Notes under the pieces: generated by a model
Seen by the model: the letters and a program-made list of their open reading frames with translations, nothing else
Databases searched by the model: none
What the model was told of the DNA's origin: nothing
Assembly: GCA_036263655.1 (NCBI GenBank)
Contig: DATAGP010000013.1
Span: 191,585-255,584 of the forward strand
Length of the DNA: 64,000 nucleotides
Direction: 5' to 3'
DNA from: Schlegelella_A sp036263655
GTDB lineage: Bacteria; Pseudomonadota; Gammaproteobacteria; Burkholderiales; Burkholderiaceae_C
Program-made: the position numbers and the translations under genes
Shown: positions 61,642 to 64,000 of the stretch, one piece after another
How positions within the stretch are numbered: the stretch's first letter is position 1
Layout of the letters: each line of letters begins with the position of its first letter

Positions 61642-62165
61642 CGCACTGCTGACATTGCTCGTGGGCAAGTCGTCGAGGTCGGCCCGAACGTCCGCTTCCC
61701 TTGCACACCTAATGGAGCTCTCGACCCGAAGCGGACGTGCGCGTATAGCTCCGCCTAGAACGACAGCCGACGCTCGTTCCCGTGCCACAACTTAGGGGAA
61801 CTCACGTTCGACATGAGCGGCAGAAGAAAGGCGCGAAGCGGCCCTCGGGTTGCCCTAGTAGGGGCTTGCTGGCCTGCCCTTACGCCTCACCTCAAAGCCG
61901 TGAAGTGGACGGAGTCAATCTGGACAAAAGTGGACAGCTTGGGCTGTGGGCCGTGGGCGTTGCCTCAGCGATCGCCTGCGTCGACCTCTGAAGCATCGCG
62001 GAAGCGCTCGGTCGGAGACAACCGATCATTGCAGACAGCAGTCAATTCGAGGATTGATAGTTCGTTGGCGGGCGGGACGACAGTGTTCCCTGCCCGTCGG
62101 CTCTTGGCTCACGCGCAAGTTCACGACGCGTGATCGATGGCCTCTGGTTAGAGTCGCCAGTCCAG
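61642..62165. other. Gap without recognised gene
   Basis: There are about 520 bases between the IS and the substrate-binding pseudogene. Short ORFs only; none shows a recognisable motif. Composition is moderate in G+C. Confidence 0.6.
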
Positions 62166-63154
62166 TTACTCGATCACCTCGTCAGAAAGGAGCAGCATCG
62201 ACTGAGGGATCGTCAGGCCAAGCGCCCTGGCTGCCTTGAGATTGATCACAAGGCTGAACCGCGTCGGCTGCTCGATGGGAAGATCGCCGGGCTTGGCACC
62301 CCTCAAAATTTGGTCGACATACTTGGCTGTGAGTTTCGCGTACTCTAGAGGCGCGGGGCCGTAGGCGAACAGAGCCGTCGAGGGACGAGTATTGCTGCTG
62401 CCCACGACCGCTAGCGGCACCCCTTGAGCCTGGGCGAAGGCAGCGATTGCCTCCCCGTTGGCGCGAACCAGCGGTTCAGGGGGGAGCAGTATCGATTCGG
62501 TTTTGGCTCTACGGATGGCCGCCAAGGCGGACTCGAAGTCGGCCTTCCCCGCAACCTCGACGATCAGCGCCTGCATTCCCAAGGCCGCCGCGTCTGCGCG
62601 CATCTGCCTGTTTAGCACAATGGCGGCTTCGTTGCCCGGGTTGCTGAAAGAGCGACGCTTTGCAACCGAGGAGCCGACTCCTTGAGGAACTGGAGCGACT
62701 TGCGCACGAGCTCGTTGGCGAGGTAGCTCGCCCCCGTGATGTTGCCGCCGGGCTTCGTGTAGTCGGCGACGATTCCCAGCTCGACTGGCGTGCCCACTCC
62801 CGCCATGACGATGGGCACCGACTTCGTTGCTTTGGCAAGCGCCCGCGCCGCCGGAATGCTCGCAACGATGATCAGATGTGGCCCCTGCGAGACGAGCTCA
62901 TCGGCCAGAGCCGGCAGCCGCTCGTTTGCGCCCTCTGCCATTCGCGGTTCGAGCATGACGTAGTTGCGACCCTCGAACCAGCCCAGCCTTTCCAGCTCGG
63001 GTCGAAGCTGGCCAAGGAAAGCATCGACGCCGGCACGGTTGAACCCGCTGAGGAATCCAATGCGGCGCGGCGCTGCTTGGGCTTGAGCGCCGTTGCGGAT
63101 CGACACACCAAGCAGGGTGCCTCCGCTCGCCGCCATGAATGTTCGTCTTTTCAT
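62166..63154 (-). pseudogene. ABC_sub_bind (TrpX-like) substrate-binding protein, frameshifted
   Basis: The 5' part (ATG 63154) has a Tat signal (M-K-R-R-T-F-M-A-A-S-G-G) and the family blocks R-R-I-G-F-L-S-G-F, E-L-E-R-L-G-W-F-E-G-R-N-Y and K-S-V-P-I-V-M-A-G-V-G-T-P-V-E-L-G-I. After P-R-L-Q-S-V-A-L the frame shifts by one base near 62660 (the expected F-S-N-P-G-N is in the next frame). It then continues A-A-I-V-L-N-R-Q-M-R... to D-Q-I-L-R-G-A-K-P-G-D-L-P-I-E-Q-P-T. Joined, the two parts give the normal ~325 residues. It is either a pseudogene or a sequencing error. Confidence 0.85.
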
Positions 63155-63250
63155 CGCCAGAGGACCGTCCAAGTACGTCAGCGCGACCGATGTTATTACT
63201 GAAGTTAGGCGAGTGGAGCGGGCCGCCCATGGCTCACGGGCTCATACCCC

Positions 63251-64000
63251 TCACTTCTTCAAAATCCAAGCCGCAACCTGCTGGACGACGTCCCTTTCGA
63301 GTCCATTGAACCCGTGATACGCCATAGCCTCACAAGGATCGCCTTTGTTCTCACCGCCTCTGAACGCCAACAGTTGGCTTCTAGGCGAGTTGGTCAGCTT
63401 GCTCATCAAGGCCGGAGTGTCTGCGAATGAACAATGTGAGCATCCATCTTGCTCGTGATGCACCACCAGCACAGGCACCCGTACCTTGCCGAGCGGCATG
63501 GCGGACACCGCACGACCTTTGTCGTCCGCGAGGATCGTCGAGGTCAGAACCACACCGTCAGGTGCGTCTGCTCCCGCCAACTCGGTGGCTATGTACCCAG
63601 CGGATTGAGTGCCGCGGCTGGTCCCGACTAGCCATACCGGAACCTTGGCCGTCTCTCTCAACCAAGCAACGACAGCCTTCATGTCTGCAGCGTGTTCCGG
63701 TCGCTGCCGGAAGCCTCCTAGGAAGGGCGGCGCTTGGCGATCGGAGGGTGCGTCTAGCACTGCGACTACAAAACCCTGATCAGCGAAGACCTGGCGTGTG
63801 CGTACCAAGAAGTTGTTCTCGCCCCACTTCATAGACCCGTTGGGAAACAACTGGAGGCCACCGTGTCCTCCGGCCAGGAGCACCACAGCCGCCTTCGGTT
63901 CGGCCGGAGAAAGTACGAGCATTCGTTGTGTAACGCCGGGCCGCGTCGGGATATCGACCACCTTCTGAGGTGTCTGGCCAAACGCCTGCGGCACGAGTCC
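63251..64000 (-). CDS. Secreted alpha/beta hydrolase, cut by the window edge
   Basis: At least 249 residues are visible; the frame stays open to the right edge, so the start (probably a signal peptide, judging by a V-P-Q-A-F-G-Q cleavage-like site) lies outside. Motifs: V-V-L-L-A-G-G-H-G-G, nucleophile in V-G-T-S-R-G-T-Q-S (G-T-S-R-G), and H-H-E-Q-D-G-C with the acid residue. It ends with W-I-L-K-K. It resembles dienelactone-hydrolase-like proteins of unknown substrate. Confidence 0.8.
   Translation of the reverse strand, partial: GLVPQAFGQTPQKVVDIPTRPGVTQRMLVLSPAEPKAAVVLLAGGHGGLQLFPNGSMKWGENNFLVRTRQVFADQGFVVAVLDAPSDRQAPPFLGGFRQRPEHAADMKAVVAWLRETAKVPVWLVGTSRGTQSAGYIATELAGADAPDGVVLTSTILADDKGRAVSAMPLGKVRVPVLVVHHEQDGCSHCSFADTPALMSKLTNSPRSQLLAFRGGENKGDPCEAMAYHGFNGLERDVVQQVAAWILKK

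Overview
The window is G+C-rich by eye, densely coded, and reads like a chromosomal segment of an aerobic betaproteobacterium, most likely Burkholderiales. The clues are a complete ure operon with the D-A-B-C-E-F-G order, a HiPIP, a Sox cluster, edd/eda, a TctC-type binding protein and ABC_sub_bind proteins. No complete tRNA or rRNA gene and no CRISPR array was seen.

Layout. 0-7.2 kb is housekeeping and central metabolism: MFS/MarR, thioesterase, glyoxalase, Entner-Doudoroff edd-eda, ChaC, a MocA-like nucleotidyltransferase and PdxH. 7.2-10.9 kb is a five-gene minus-strand operon (His-rich small protein, DUF2796, ABC ATPase, FtsX-type permease, DUF3299) that looks like a Zrg-type zinc uptake system. 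12.9-18.6 kb is the urease operon, with a small extra gene between ureA and ureB and a very His-rich UreE tail. 18.6-24.1 kb holds mnmH (SelU), a Tat/lipoprotein, a MerR-like regulator, a HiPIP, a pirin and a coiled-coil HTH protein. 24.2-29.5 kb pairs a two-subunit molybdenum hydroxylase (IorAB type) with soxXYZA (no soxB) and thioredoxin 2. 29.7-33.7 kb holds a secreted hydrolase and two transporters.

33.9-45.6 kb is a peptide-utilisation block: a C45 acyltransferase, a full Dpp-type ABC importer, a lipoprotein, an RpiR regulator, three different P1-family (DmpA-fold) peptidases side by side, and the wreck of an M81 metallopeptidase. A tannase-family esterase follows. 47.4-49.7 kb is less G+C-rich and gene-poor, with a receiver protein, small genes and decayed fragments.

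49.8-58.5 kb is an aromatic ring-cleavage locus: Rieske dioxygenase alpha and beta, dehydrogenase (SDR), extradiol dioxygenase, meta-cleavage hydrolase, Rieske ferredoxin and dienoate hydratase on the minus strand. A FadR-type GntR regulator, an ACMSD-like amidohydrolase and a TctC solute-binding protein adjoin it. Three copies of TGGTAGGNCCA at the three promoters suggest one regulon.

From 60 kb the character changes. The 3' half of a tRNA-Lys (with its terminator) marks the junction of an integrated element, followed by an IS30-family insertion whose transposase has an in-frame stop, a frameshifted ABC substrate-binding gene and the end of an alpha/beta hydrolase gene.
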